Shown here in pieces: positions 1 to 6,217 of a stretch of DNA of 8,971 nucleotides. The notes beneath the pieces are model-generated. The model had not been told where the DNA came from. It saw only the letters and a program-made list of their open reading frames with translations, and made no database searches. The translations under genes were made by a program, and so were the position numbers. The stretch's first letter is position 1, and each line of letters begins with the position of its first letter. The stretch comes from Taibaiella sp. (GTDB lineage Bacteria > Bacteroidota > Bacteroidia > Chitinophagales > Chitinophagaceae): contig JACFNS010000072.1 in NCBI GenBank assembly GCA_019454705.1, positions 1 through 8,971 on the forward strand, given 5' to 3'.

Positions 1-1288
1 TCTTTCTCTGCTGCTGCAAACGAATGATACCTGCACATACCAGCACGAAGGCAAATAAGGTACCAACACTGCATAAATCCACCACCACATCCAGGTTGAG
101 GAACATAGCAGGAATACCTACTACGAGGCCTGTGAGTATAGTAGAGAATGAGGGTGTTTTGTATTTTGGATGAATTCTGGAAAATGCTGGTGGTAAAAGA
201 CCGTCACGGCTCATGCTCATCCATATACGTGGCTGGCCAAGTTGGAAGACCATCAATACACTGGCAGTAGCTACTATAGCACTCACGGCTATCACACCAG
301 CCAGCCAGTCTACACCATTAGCCTGGAAAACGAATGCCAGCGGATCGCCTACGTTCAGGTCGGTATAAGCCACCATACCCGTGAGTACCAATGCGATTGC
401 GATGTATAGAATAGTGCAGATACTCAAAGCATTGAACATAGCCCTGGGCAGGTCACGTTGCGGGTTTTTACACTCCTCAGCAGTAGTGGATATAGCATCG
501 AAACCGATATAGGAAAAGAAGACCGCGGCTGTACCACCCATAATACCCCTGATGCCATTGGGCATAAAAGGCGACCAGTTTTCGGGGCGGACGTAGAAAA
601 TGCCCGCCAGTATTACCAATCCTATTACGGCCAGTTTAAAAATTACCATGGCATTGGTACTGCGCTTGCTTTCTTTAATGCCTACATAGATTATCCAGGT
701 GATGATAAAAGTGATGAAGAAGGCCGGTATGTCACAAATGATTTTTACTCCTCCTATTTCGGGTGCGTTCAGCCATGCGGCAGTAGCTTCCGGACTGCCC
801 ATTTGTTGTGCTGTCCAATAGTCCATAGTCAGCCACTCGGGTATATTCATACCAAAGCCCGCCAACAGCGACGTGAAGTAATCACTCCAGGAGATAGCTA
901 CGGCAATATTACCTATGGCATATTCCATCAGCAGGTCCCAGCCTATTATCCAGGCTATCAACTCTCCAAAAGCCACATAAGCATAAGTATAGGCGCTACC
1001 CGATACAGGTACCATGCTGGCAAATTCCGCGTAACACATAGCCGCAAAGCCGCATGCCACAGATACAAACAGGAACAGGAGGACAATACCCGGGCCGCCT
1101 TCAAAACTCGCCTTGCCAATAGTGGAAAATATACCCGCGCCTACTATTGCCGCTACACCCATGAAAGTAAGGTCCCGCACACCCAATACACGTTTCATGC
1201 CGGCTGCATGAGCATCGCTCAGCCCGGTGGCTACGTCAGTTTCTATCTGCTGTAATGTTTTGCGACGGAATAAAGGGGATTGCGACAT
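1..1288 (-). CDS. APC-superfamily amino-acid permease, CAT type (partial, 3' end outside window)
   Basis: Read on the minus strand, an open frame starts at ATG 1288-1286 and runs 429 codons to the window edge without a stop, so the C-terminus is missing. An in-frame TAA lies a few codons upstream of the ATG, which fixes the start region. The protein is a polytopic inner-membrane carrier. After a short cytoplasmic N-terminus comes the broken first helix with GAGIF at residues 51-54 (preceded by IVG), the substrate-binding signature of the APC fold. Residues 258-281 hold FFSYIGFDAISTTAEE followed by KNPQRDLP, the hallmark of cationic-amino-acid-transporter-like permeases, and SMSRDGLLP follows at about 358-366. 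At least ten hydrophobic segments are visible; family members usually have 12-14. The role is probably proton-coupled amino-acid uptake. The substrate cannot be read from the sequence. It is transcribed divergently from the neighbouring T9SS protein. Confidence 0.93.
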   Translation of the reverse strand, partial: MSQSPLFRRKTLQQIETDVATGLSDAHAAGMKRVLGVRDLTFMGVAAIVGAGIFSTIGKASFEGGPGIVLLFLFVSVACGFAAMCYAEFASMVPVSGSAYTYAYVAFGELIAWIIGWDLLMEYAIGNIAVAISWSDYFTSLLAGFGMNIPEWLTMDYWTAQQMGSPEATAAWLNAPEIGGVKIICDIPAFFITFIITWIIYVGIKESKRSTNAMVIFKLAVIGLVILAGIFYVRPENWSPFMPNGIRGIMGGTAAVFFSYIGFDAISTTAEECKNPQRDLPRAMFNALSICTILYIAIALVLTGMVAYTDLNVGDPLAFVFQANGVDWLAGVIAVSAIVATASVLMVFQLGQPRIWMSMSRDGLLPPAFSRIHPKYKTPSFSTILTGLVVGIPAMFLNLDVVVDLCSVGTLFAFVLVCAGIIRLQQQRK

Positions 1289-1480
1289 GTATGGCGTTGT
1301 TTGATGGCTTTAAAGTAATTCGATTTTCGGGTAATAAAAAACATTAACCTGGAGAAAATACTATTGTCATTTGAAAATCAATTAATAAGGCGCATTAGGT
1401 TTCTTTAAGCATTGTTAGTATTTGTTATAATCTTAACATGTCGTAACAAGGTAGTTTTAGCGAAACAAAAATTATATGCA
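1289..1480. promoter_or_regulatory. Divergent intergenic region with weak promoter candidates
   Basis: This AT-rich gap separates the minus-strand permease from the plus-strand T9SS protein and should hold promoters for both. On the plus strand, TTTG at 1370-1373 and TAGGTTTC at 1396-1403 (one mismatch to TAnnTTTG) form a weak Bacteroidota -33/-7 pair with a slightly long 22-nt spacer. A sigma70-like TATAAT lies at 1426-1431. I found no convincing TAnnTTTG box for the permease on the minus strand. A frame stays open upstream of the T9SS gene from an ATG at 1412, but the signal peptide argues for the later start. The stretch 1440-1454 matches a conserved 16S rRNA segment (see findings). Confidence 0.3.
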
Positions 1481-2326
1481 ATGAGAACATTTACACTTTT
1501 ACTTGCTTTTACCGCTACTGTATGTGCTGAAAGAGTACAGGCACAATATTGTATGTTGCCGGGGCGTACGATTTACAGCAACGACCAGCCAGGGATACTC
1601 AACTTCAAATTGAAGAACATCAACCGTACGTCTTCTAATGTAGAAAAACCGTTAAACCAACCCTCGCTGGTAGTGACAACAGACTCTACAGTGCTGGAAA
1701 GGGGTAAAACCTATCCTGTAAGCATAATGCATAGTAAGGATAACGTGATATTTCCTAATGCGAGAAACAACATACGTGTCTGGATAGACTACAACGGAGA
1801 TAAGGATTTTGAAGATGCGGGTGAAACAGTAATAACTAAAGATTATGAATATGCAGGTACTTATACAGACAGCTTTACTGTGCCTGCAACTGCTAAACTT
1901 GGTGTTACCAGGCTACGTGCTACAGCTAAAATGAGTTCGGATGCCGGGCATACAATACCCACATCATGCGATATGCCGGCCGACCCTATTGACTATCACG
2001 GGGAGATGGAAGACTATACGGTTACGATAATCGCACCGAGCGATGTAAATACAATGACTGCTATGGAAAACAAGGTTTCAGTTGCTCCTAACCCCAGTAT
2101 GGGATTGATATCAGTGTCATTCAGCAGGGTTTCGTCTGAGGCGCTAAATGTGACACTGTACGACATGACAGGCAAAAAAGTAGCTACGTTACTTACGGAC
2201 GACAGGCAAGACAAACATGAATACGTTTTTGACCTGCATCAATACAACCTGCAAACAGGTATGTACATGATGCAGGTAAGCAATGGTACATCAGTATCCT
2301 ACCAACGCATAGCAATGGTAAACTAA
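1481..2326 (+). CDS. Secreted GEVED-domain protein with type IX secretion (Por) sorting domain
   Basis: This 281-residue exported protein is likely moved across the outer membrane by the type IX secretion system. I chose the ATG at 1481 because it begins a clean Sec signal peptide (MRTFTLLLAF..., cleavage probably near VQA-Q, about residues 21-22). The frame is open back to an ATG at 1412, but that start would bury the signal. Residues 95-185 form a GEVED domain: the acidic, possibly calcium-binding stretch WIDYNGDKDFEDAGE (101-115), an LGVTRLRA strand (140-147), and GEMEDYTV (174-181), the motif that names the family. Residues 199-281 are a type-A T9SS C-terminal sorting domain, with APNPS (202-206), LYDMTGKKV (227-235) and a final MYMMQVS...QRIAMVN strand pair. 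The protein has no recognisable catalytic domain, so its job at the cell surface is unknown. Adhesion or matrix functions are common for such proteins but are not shown here. Confidence 0.9.
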   Translation: MRTFTLLLAFTATVCAERVQAQYCMLPGRTIYSNDQPGILNFKLKNINRTSSNVEKPLNQPSLVVTTDSTVLERGKTYPVSIMHSKDNVIFPNARNNIRVWIDYNGDKDFEDAGETVITKDYEYAGTYTDSFTVPATAKLGVTRLRATAKMSSDAGHTIPTSCDMPADPIDYHGEMEDYTVTIIAPSDVNTMTAMENKVSVAPNPSMGLISVSFSRVSSEALNVTLYDMTGKKVATLLTDDRQDKHEYVFDLHQYNLQTGMYMMQVSNGTSVSYQRIAMVN

Positions 2327-2343
2327 GGTGTGTCATAAGGCAA

Positions 2344-2378
2344 GAAGGGTATGCGCAGGAGCATACCCTTTCTTTTTT
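2344..2378 (+). terminator. Rho-independent terminator after the T9SS protein gene
   Basis: A 10-bp perfect stem (AAGGGTATGC at 2345-2354 with GCATACCCTT at 2361-2370) encloses a 6-nt GCAGGA loop and is followed directly by TCTTTTTT. The flanking G2344 can add a G-U pair. It begins 18 nt after the stop of the T9SS gene. It ends only about 18 nt before the next start codon, so it also occupies the leader of the cytochrome gene. Confidence 0.9.
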
Positions 2379-2395
2379 ATCTAAATAATAATGAA

Positions 2396-2746
2396 ATGAA
2401 TAAAACGCTTTTGCTACTAACCTGCTGCATGATTGGTGTTGCCGCCTGTAACAAAGAACCCACGACAACTGAACCGGAACAGCCTGCCCCCTGCCACCCT
2501 ACCTATGTTACTGACATTAAAACTATTGTGAGCACAAGGTGTGCCATTTCAGGCTGTCATGATGACAACTCAGGCGTAGTTGCTTTTACCACTTACGCCC
2601 CGTTAAAAGAGCGGGCGGATAACGGGAGGATTAAATCTTACGTGTTTGAACTGAAAATCATGCCGCCAGCCAGTGCGGCCCAACTGACTGATGACGAGAA
2701 AAGATTACTGCAATGCTGGCTGGACAATGGCGCACCTGAAAATTAA
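2396..2746 (+). CDS. Small c-type-cytochrome-like lipoprotein with CX4CH heme motif
   Basis: This 116-residue lipoprotein is probably anchored in the periplasm or outer membrane as an electron carrier or redox partner. The ATG at 2396 gives a lipoprotein signal peptide with lipobox VAAC and acylated Cys18. The longer frame from 2351 starts inside the terminator stem and is rejected. The mature part resembles the cytochrome-c-like modules of Bacteroidota and Planctomycetes. C49-A-I-S-G-C54-H55 would bind heme through a four-residue spacer (CX4CH). MPP (Met89) is a plausible distal ligand, and the end LTDDEKRLLQCWLDNGAP (97-114) is the typical closing helix. CX4CH is known from tetraheme cytochromes c3, so heme attachment is plausible but unproven. 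The last 20 nt overlap the start of the next gene, so the two are almost surely co-transcribed and perhaps translationally coupled. No SD sequence is seen. Confidence 0.85.
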   Translation: MNKTLLLLTCCMIGVAACNKEPTTTEPEQPAPCHPTYVTDIKTIVSTRCAISGCHDDNSGVVAFTTYAPLKERADNGRIKSYVFELKIMPPASAAQLTDDEKRLLQCWLDNGAPEN

Positions 2747-4193
2747 ATATTGCCTGTTAGCGTGCTTGATAGTATTGAGTTCCTGTCAGCACGAACCCTT
2801 TAATCCTTTACCCAATGGTAATGGCAACTACCCGGATGCCGTAGCGACAATCATTATTAACAAATGCGCTACTACTGGCTGCCATAATAACGCCAGCTAC
2901 GATGGAGCAGGCGGGCTGAACTTAACCACATGGGATAAGCTCTTTGAAGGAGGCAGTACGGGTGCGGTAGTAATTCCCTACAGGCCGGATTTCAGCACAT
3001 TGTGTTTTTATACCAATACGGATAGCACACTGGGGCCTACATTGATACCTGTCATGCCTGTAAACAGCAACCCTTTAAGCAAAGAGGAATATATAACACT
3101 GCGCAACTGGATAGCTGATGGCGCGCCTTCAGCAACAGGGAATGTAAAGTTCGCAGATAATCCCTCACGCAGCAAGATATATGTCACTAACCAGCTTTGT
3201 GATGTGGTAACAGTCTTTGATACAGAAACATTGCTACAAATGCGGTATGTCACAGTAGGCAATAAGACTGAAGAAGAATTTCCCCGTACAGTACATGTAG
3301 CACCCGACAAGAAACATTGGTACGTTAGTTTTTTTACCACATCAGGCATAGTACAAAAATTCAGCGCAGCGGACGATAGGTTGACTGGCGAACTTAATCT
3401 GGGTGCCGGCAACTGGACATCTTTTGTGATAACCACCGATAACCGTTATGGCTTTTTCGTGGACAATAATAATCCGGGCAAGGTTGCCTATGCAGATTTG
3501 GAAAACATGCAACTACTCACCACGTATACTTTCAACGGGAAGTTCCGGTACCCATCAGGGATTGCACTTAATGAAAACAGCCATACTTTGTGTGTCGGCA
3601 ATACTACAGGAAATTACATCTATGCCATTGATATAACTGAGCGCCTGCATCCGGCCATCAAAGAACTGGTAATAGACGGGACAGAAGACCTGCTTTACCA
3701 TTCCACACTAAATCCGGCCGATATGATAACAGACAAAACGAGTGACTGCATCGTTGCCTGCAGCGGCAGTAATGAAATTCGGGTGGTGGACATGAAAACA
3801 GGTGCAATAAAACAGGCTATTCCTCTCGGTGTGTCACCCGTACATATGGCTTATTCATCGGCCCGGAATAAATTATTTATAACCTGCCCTCAGGACGAGC
3901 AGAGTTTCCCCGGCAATAAAGGAAGTGTAGTAGTAATTGACATGAATACCTACACTATTGACAAAAAGATTAATAGCGGTTACCAACCCTTTGGCATAGC
4001 CGTGGATGATAACCGGGGAATTGTAGCCGTGGTAAACGCCAACCTGAGCCCAAACGGTAATAAGCCCCACCACTCTACCAACTGCGGTGGACGCAATGGC
4101 AATGTCAGCTTTATTGACATGAAAACTATGGAGCTTATACCTGGTATGCGTTCAGAAGTAGCGGTCTTTCCATATGGGGCGGCTACAAGATAA
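2727..4193 (+). CDS. Lipoprotein: CX4CH cytochrome-like domain fused to a YVTN/YncE-type beta-propeller
   Basis: A 488-residue protein. The start at 2727 lies inside the previous gene (20-nt overlap) and is chosen because it yields a lipoprotein signal with lipobox LSSC (Cys20); an in-frame ATG at 2691 gives no sensible signal. Residues 30-135 form a cytochrome-c-like module: C47-A-T-T-G-C52-H53 (again CX4CH), candidate distal ligand Met110 in VMP, and the closing NWIADGAP (127-134). From about 145 onward a WD40-like propeller follows. Its blades match the YVTN/YncE pattern, such as KIYVTNQLCDVVTVFDTETL (150-169), NEIRVVDMKTG (349-359), GSVVVIDMNTYTIDK (399-413) and NGNVSFIDMKTMEL (457-470). 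A loop PHHSTNCGGRNGN (447-459) looks conserved and could be a metal or substrate site (inference). Domain content suggests an envelope redox or ligand-binding protein. The substrate is unknown. Confidence 0.86.
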   Translation: MAHLKIKYCLLACLIVLSSCQHEPFNPLPNGNGNYPDAVATIIINKCATTGCHNNASYDGAGGLNLTTWDKLFEGGSTGAVVIPYRPDFSTLCFYTNTDSTLGPTLIPVMPVNSNPLSKEEYITLRNWIADGAPSATGNVKFADNPSRSKIYVTNQLCDVVTVFDTETLLQMRYVTVGNKTEEEFPRTVHVAPDKKHWYVSFFTTSGIVQKFSAADDRLTGELNLGAGNWTSFVITTDNRYGFFVDNNNPGKVAYADLENMQLLTTYTFNGKFRYPSGIALNENSHTLCVGNTTGNYIYAIDITERLHPAIKELVIDGTEDLLYHSTLNPADMITDKTSDCIVACSGSNEIRVVDMKTGAIKQAIPLGVSPVHMAYSSARNKLFITCPQDEQSFPGNKGSVVVIDMNTYTIDKKINSGYQPFGIAVDDNRGIVAVVNANLSPNGNKPHHSTNCGGRNGNVSFIDMKTMELIPGMRSEVAVFPYGAATR

Positions 4194-4211
4194 ACCAATC
4201 TCTTTTCTGCT

Positions 4212-4219
4212 TACTTTTG
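4212..4219 (+). promoter_or_regulatory. Candidate Bacteroidota -7 box before the AhpD-like gene
   Basis: TACTTTTG fits the TAnnTTTG consensus of the Bacteroidota primary sigma factor exactly. It sits 21 nt before the ATG at 4241, giving a leader of roughly 15 nt. No TTTG -33 element lies at the expected distance; that position falls within the end of the upstream gene. It may give the AhpD-like gene its own promoter in addition to read-through from the cytochrome/propeller pair. Confidence 0.3.
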
Positions 4220-4240
4220 GCTCTTTCAAAATTCAATGAT

Positions 4241-4585
4241 ATGAACCAACAGGTTAAGGAATTCAACGAGTACCGTGCCAAAATGAACGAAGTAATACTT
4301 GGCAAACAAAACAAAGTCATCAACAGGCTATTCAACCTGGACACAAATACCTACGCAGAAGGGGCCTTGCCGGTAAAAACCAAAGAAATGCTGGGACTGG
4401 TAGCGAGCATGGTGTTACGCTGCGACGACTGTATCAAATACCATGTAGAAAAGTGCTACGAACAAGGTGTGACTACAGAAGAGCTATACGAAATATTTGC
4501 AGTTGCCAATATAGTAGGTGGTACTATCGTGATACCCCACACCCGCCGTGCGGCAGAATTCTGGGAGGCATTGCAGGAAGGTTAA
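4241..4585 (+). CDS. Carboxymuconolactone decarboxylase/AhpD-like family protein with CxxC
   Basis: A 114-residue all-helical cytoplasmic protein of the CMD/AhpD fold. The ATG at 4241 is preferred over an in-frame TTG at 4217. Cys61-D-D-Cys64-xxx-His68 is the AhpD redox/proton-relay motif. Glu49, twelve residues before the first Cys, has the spacing of the AhpD proton-relay Glu, so the full Glu/Cys/Cys/His set appears present. Such proteins act as small thiol-disulfide reductases or peroxidase partners; true gamma-carboxymuconolactone decarboxylases lack the CxxC. IVGGTIVIPHTRRAAEFWEAL (91-111) is the usual C-terminal helix. It follows the propeller gene by 47 nt on the same strand. Its TAA (4583-4585) overlaps the stop of the convergent bshA by 4 bp. 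A role beside bacillithiol in thiol redox is tempting but is inference from position only. Confidence 0.9.
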   Translation: MNQQVKEFNEYRAKMNEVILGKQNKVINRLFNLDTNTYAEGALPVKTKEMLGLVASMVLRCDDCIKYHVEKCYEQGVTTEELYEIFAVANIVGGTIVIPHTRRAAEFWEALQEG

Positions 4586-5778
4586 GCTACCCCCTGGCCT
4601 TCTTCTTCGTTTTTCTTTTTTACTATCCTGCCCTTGCGATCTTCACGCCCTGCAAAGTATGTATCTATCACAGACTCATACAGTTGCTCGTACAGCGGTA
4701 CTATGCGTGCCTTGTCGAAACCACGGGCATGCAATGCCGCGGCATTTTTGAAGCTGGCAAGGGTAGTATCGTCCTGCAGTATATGTATAGCATGCTGAGA
4801 CATATTAAGAACATCCCCTACATCACTCAGAAAGCCTGTCTTATCATGAATATTGATTTCCGGCAACCCACCTGTGTTGGTAGAAATAACAGGAACACCA
4901 CAGGCCATTGCTTCTAAAGCAGATAAACCAAAGCTTTCGCTTTGTGATGGCAGCAGGAACAAATCAGCAATGCTAAGTATCTCATCTACCTGGTCTTGTC
5001 TGCCCAAGAAACGAATATCTTTAAACACCCTGAGTGTACGTGCCAGTTCTTCGGCATGTTGCCTTTCAGGGCCATCGCCCACCATCAGGAGTTTGGATGG
5101 TATTTTTTCGCGCACCCGTTCAAATATCCTAATGACATCATCTACACGCTTCACCTTCCGGAAGTTGGAGGCGTGTACCAATATCCGTTCGCCATGAGGT
5201 GCCACCATCTTCTTAAAATGGTCTTTGTCTGACTGGCGGAAACGTTCTGTGTCCACAAAATTGGGTATAACAACAATGTCCTTTTCTATTTCAAAGGAAC
5301 GATATGTTTCTTCACGCAGACTGTCAGAAACAGCCGTTATAGCATCCGATTCATTGATAGAGTGTGTAACAACCGGAGCATAAGTCTGGTCTTTACCCAC
5401 AAGGGTGATGTCTGTACCATGCAGTGTCGTGATATAGGGAATATCAGCCTTTGTCTTCTTTAATATCTGGCGTGCAAAATAGGCTGCCGATGCGTGTGGT
5501 ATGGCATAATGCACATGCAGCAGGTCCAGCTTATGGGTATTAATTACATTCACCAAAGTGCTGGTGAGCGCAGTTTCGTACGGCGGAAAATCAAACAACG
5601 GATACTTGGGTACTGACACCTCGTGGTAACAAATATTGGGGTGAAAATGCAGTCTTACCGGTTGCTGATAGGAGATGAAATGTATCTCATGCCCCTTGCT
5701 AGAAAGGGCCATACCCAATTCCGTAGCCAACACACCGCTGCCACCAAACGTGGGGTAGCACACAATACCTATTTTCAT
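4582..5778 (-). CDS. bshA: N-acetyl-alpha-D-glucosaminyl L-malate synthase BshA (bacillithiol biosynthesis)
   Basis: A 398-residue GT4-family retaining glycosyltransferase. It transfers GlcNAc from UDP-GlcNAc to L-malate, the first step to bacillithiol, in the cytoplasm. The N-terminus MKIGIVCYPTFGGSGVLATE is highly characteristic of BshA, with the glycine-rich donor/acceptor loop at 12-16. Further family marks are HVHYAIPHA (88-96), LHGTD (119-123), AVSDSLRE (149-156), VGDGPER (233-239) and the GT4 E-x7-E motif ESFGLSALE (Glu281 and Glu289), followed by GVPVISTNTGGLPEI (294-308). The length fits, with an added charged tail (RKGRIVKKKNEEEGQG) at the C-terminus. It lies 24 nt downstream of the cytochrome c lipoprotein gene, so the two probably form an operon. 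A weak purine-rich AAAGAG precedes the ATG. bshB and bshC are not in this window. Confidence 0.95.
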   Translation of the reverse strand: MKIGIVCYPTFGGSGVLATELGMALSSKGHEIHFISYQQPVRLHFHPNICYHEVSVPKYPLFDFPPYETALTSTLVNVINTHKLDLLHVHYAIPHASAAYFARQILKKTKADIPYITTLHGTDITLVGKDQTYAPVVTHSINESDAITAVSDSLREETYRSFEIEKDIVVIPNFVDTERFRQSDKDHFKKMVAPHGERILVHASNFRKVKRVDDVIRIFERVREKIPSKLLMVGDGPERQHAEELARTLRVFKDIRFLGRQDQVDEILSIADLFLLPSQSESFGLSALEAMACGVPVISTNTGGLPEINIHDKTGFLSDVGDVLNMSQHAIHILQDDTTLASFKNAAALHARGFDKARIVPLYEQLYESVIDTYFAGREDRKGRIVKKKNEEEGQGVA

Positions 5779-5802
5779 ACTCTTTATCTTTAAGTGCAGG
5801 AT

Positions 5803-6126
5803 TTATATTTTGGCATGTGCCAACACATACGCCCTTACTTTGCCGGCCTGAACATCATCCAATTTTGCTTTTTGGCTCATGCGAGGCAATACCCTTTCCC
5901 ATTTTTCCACTGTACGGGTTTCAGGTTCTTTCAGGTCGTGACATTTACCACAGCTACCCAGGAATATCGTTTTGCCCTCTTCCATCTGGTCTTCAGAGTA
6001 ATTCTTTTTCACTTCGGCTACAATTTCCTCAGGAGATTTAGTGGTTGTAGCAGTTTTTTTAGCGGTACACTGCGCCATTAATACAGAGGCGGCAGCAATG
6101 GCCAGTATAGTAGTAAACCTGTTCAT
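5803..6126 (-). CDS. Cytochrome c lipoprotein (CXXCH)
   Basis: A 107-residue monoheme c-type cytochrome, exported as a lipoprotein. The signal MNRFTTILAIAAASVLMAQC ends in Cys20; the lipobox LMAQC is atypical (Gln at -1), so lipidation is likely but not certain. A Thr/Lys-rich linker follows. C59-G-K-C62-H63 is a standard heme-attachment site, preceded by the helix EEGKTIFLGS. Met83 in LPRMSQKAKL is the likely distal ligand, and the final VRAYVLAHAK helix is usual for small class-I cytochromes. Unlike the two heme lipoproteins at 2396-4193, the spacing here is canonical. It is the first gene of a minus-strand unit with bshA. The functional link to bacillithiol is unclear and the pairing may simply reflect chromosomal order. 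Confidence 0.9.
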   Translation of the reverse strand: MNRFTTILAIAAASVLMAQCTAKKTATTTKSPEEIVAEVKKNYSEDQMEEGKTIFLGSCGKCHDLKEPETRTVEKWERVLPRMSQKAKLDDVQAGKVRAYVLAHAKI

Positions 6127-6163
6127 ATAGGTGTGTATTTGTTTGTAAATATAGCCAATTGCA

Positions 6164-6171
6164 CAAAACTA
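6164..6171 (-). promoter_or_regulatory. Candidate -7 box for the cytochrome c-bshA unit
   Basis: On the minus strand TAGTTTTG matches the Bacteroidota -7 consensus TAnnTTTG at every fixed base. It lies 37 nt upstream of the ATG at 6126, which predicts a leader of about 30 nt. The -33 region has no good TTTG at the usual distance. The 91-nt gap is shared with the divergent M28 peptidase gene, for which only a poorer box (TATATTTA, 6206-6213) is seen, and that lies almost against its start codon. Confidence 0.4.
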
Positions 6172-6217
6172 TGGCATTGTAAGTCAATTCGTAACACTGT
6201 TTTTTTATATTTACCAA

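Noticed and set aside
458..1255. A 265-codon plus-strand open frame
   Set aside because: It is antisense to the amino-acid permease, whose minus-strand frame reads as a clear APC carrier. The plus-strand product is low in recognisable features and rich in Tyr/His/Arg as expected of a shadow frame.
1412..1480. N-terminal extension of the T9SS protein from the ATG at 1412
   Set aside because: It would put 23 residues before a good signal peptide and would run through the probable leader and promoter region.
2351..2395. Longer start for the small cytochrome lipoprotein at 2351
   Set aside because: This ATG lies in the terminator stem; the ATG at 2396 gives a proper lipoprotein signal with Cys18.
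2691..2726. Longer start for the propeller lipoprotein at 2691
   Set aside because: The extra 12 residues hide the lipoprotein signal; the ATG at 2727 places Cys20 correctly.
4453..4917. A 154-codon plus-strand open frame crossing the AhpD-like and bshA 3' ends
   Set aside because: It overlaps two well-supported genes in other frames and its product has no coherent domain.
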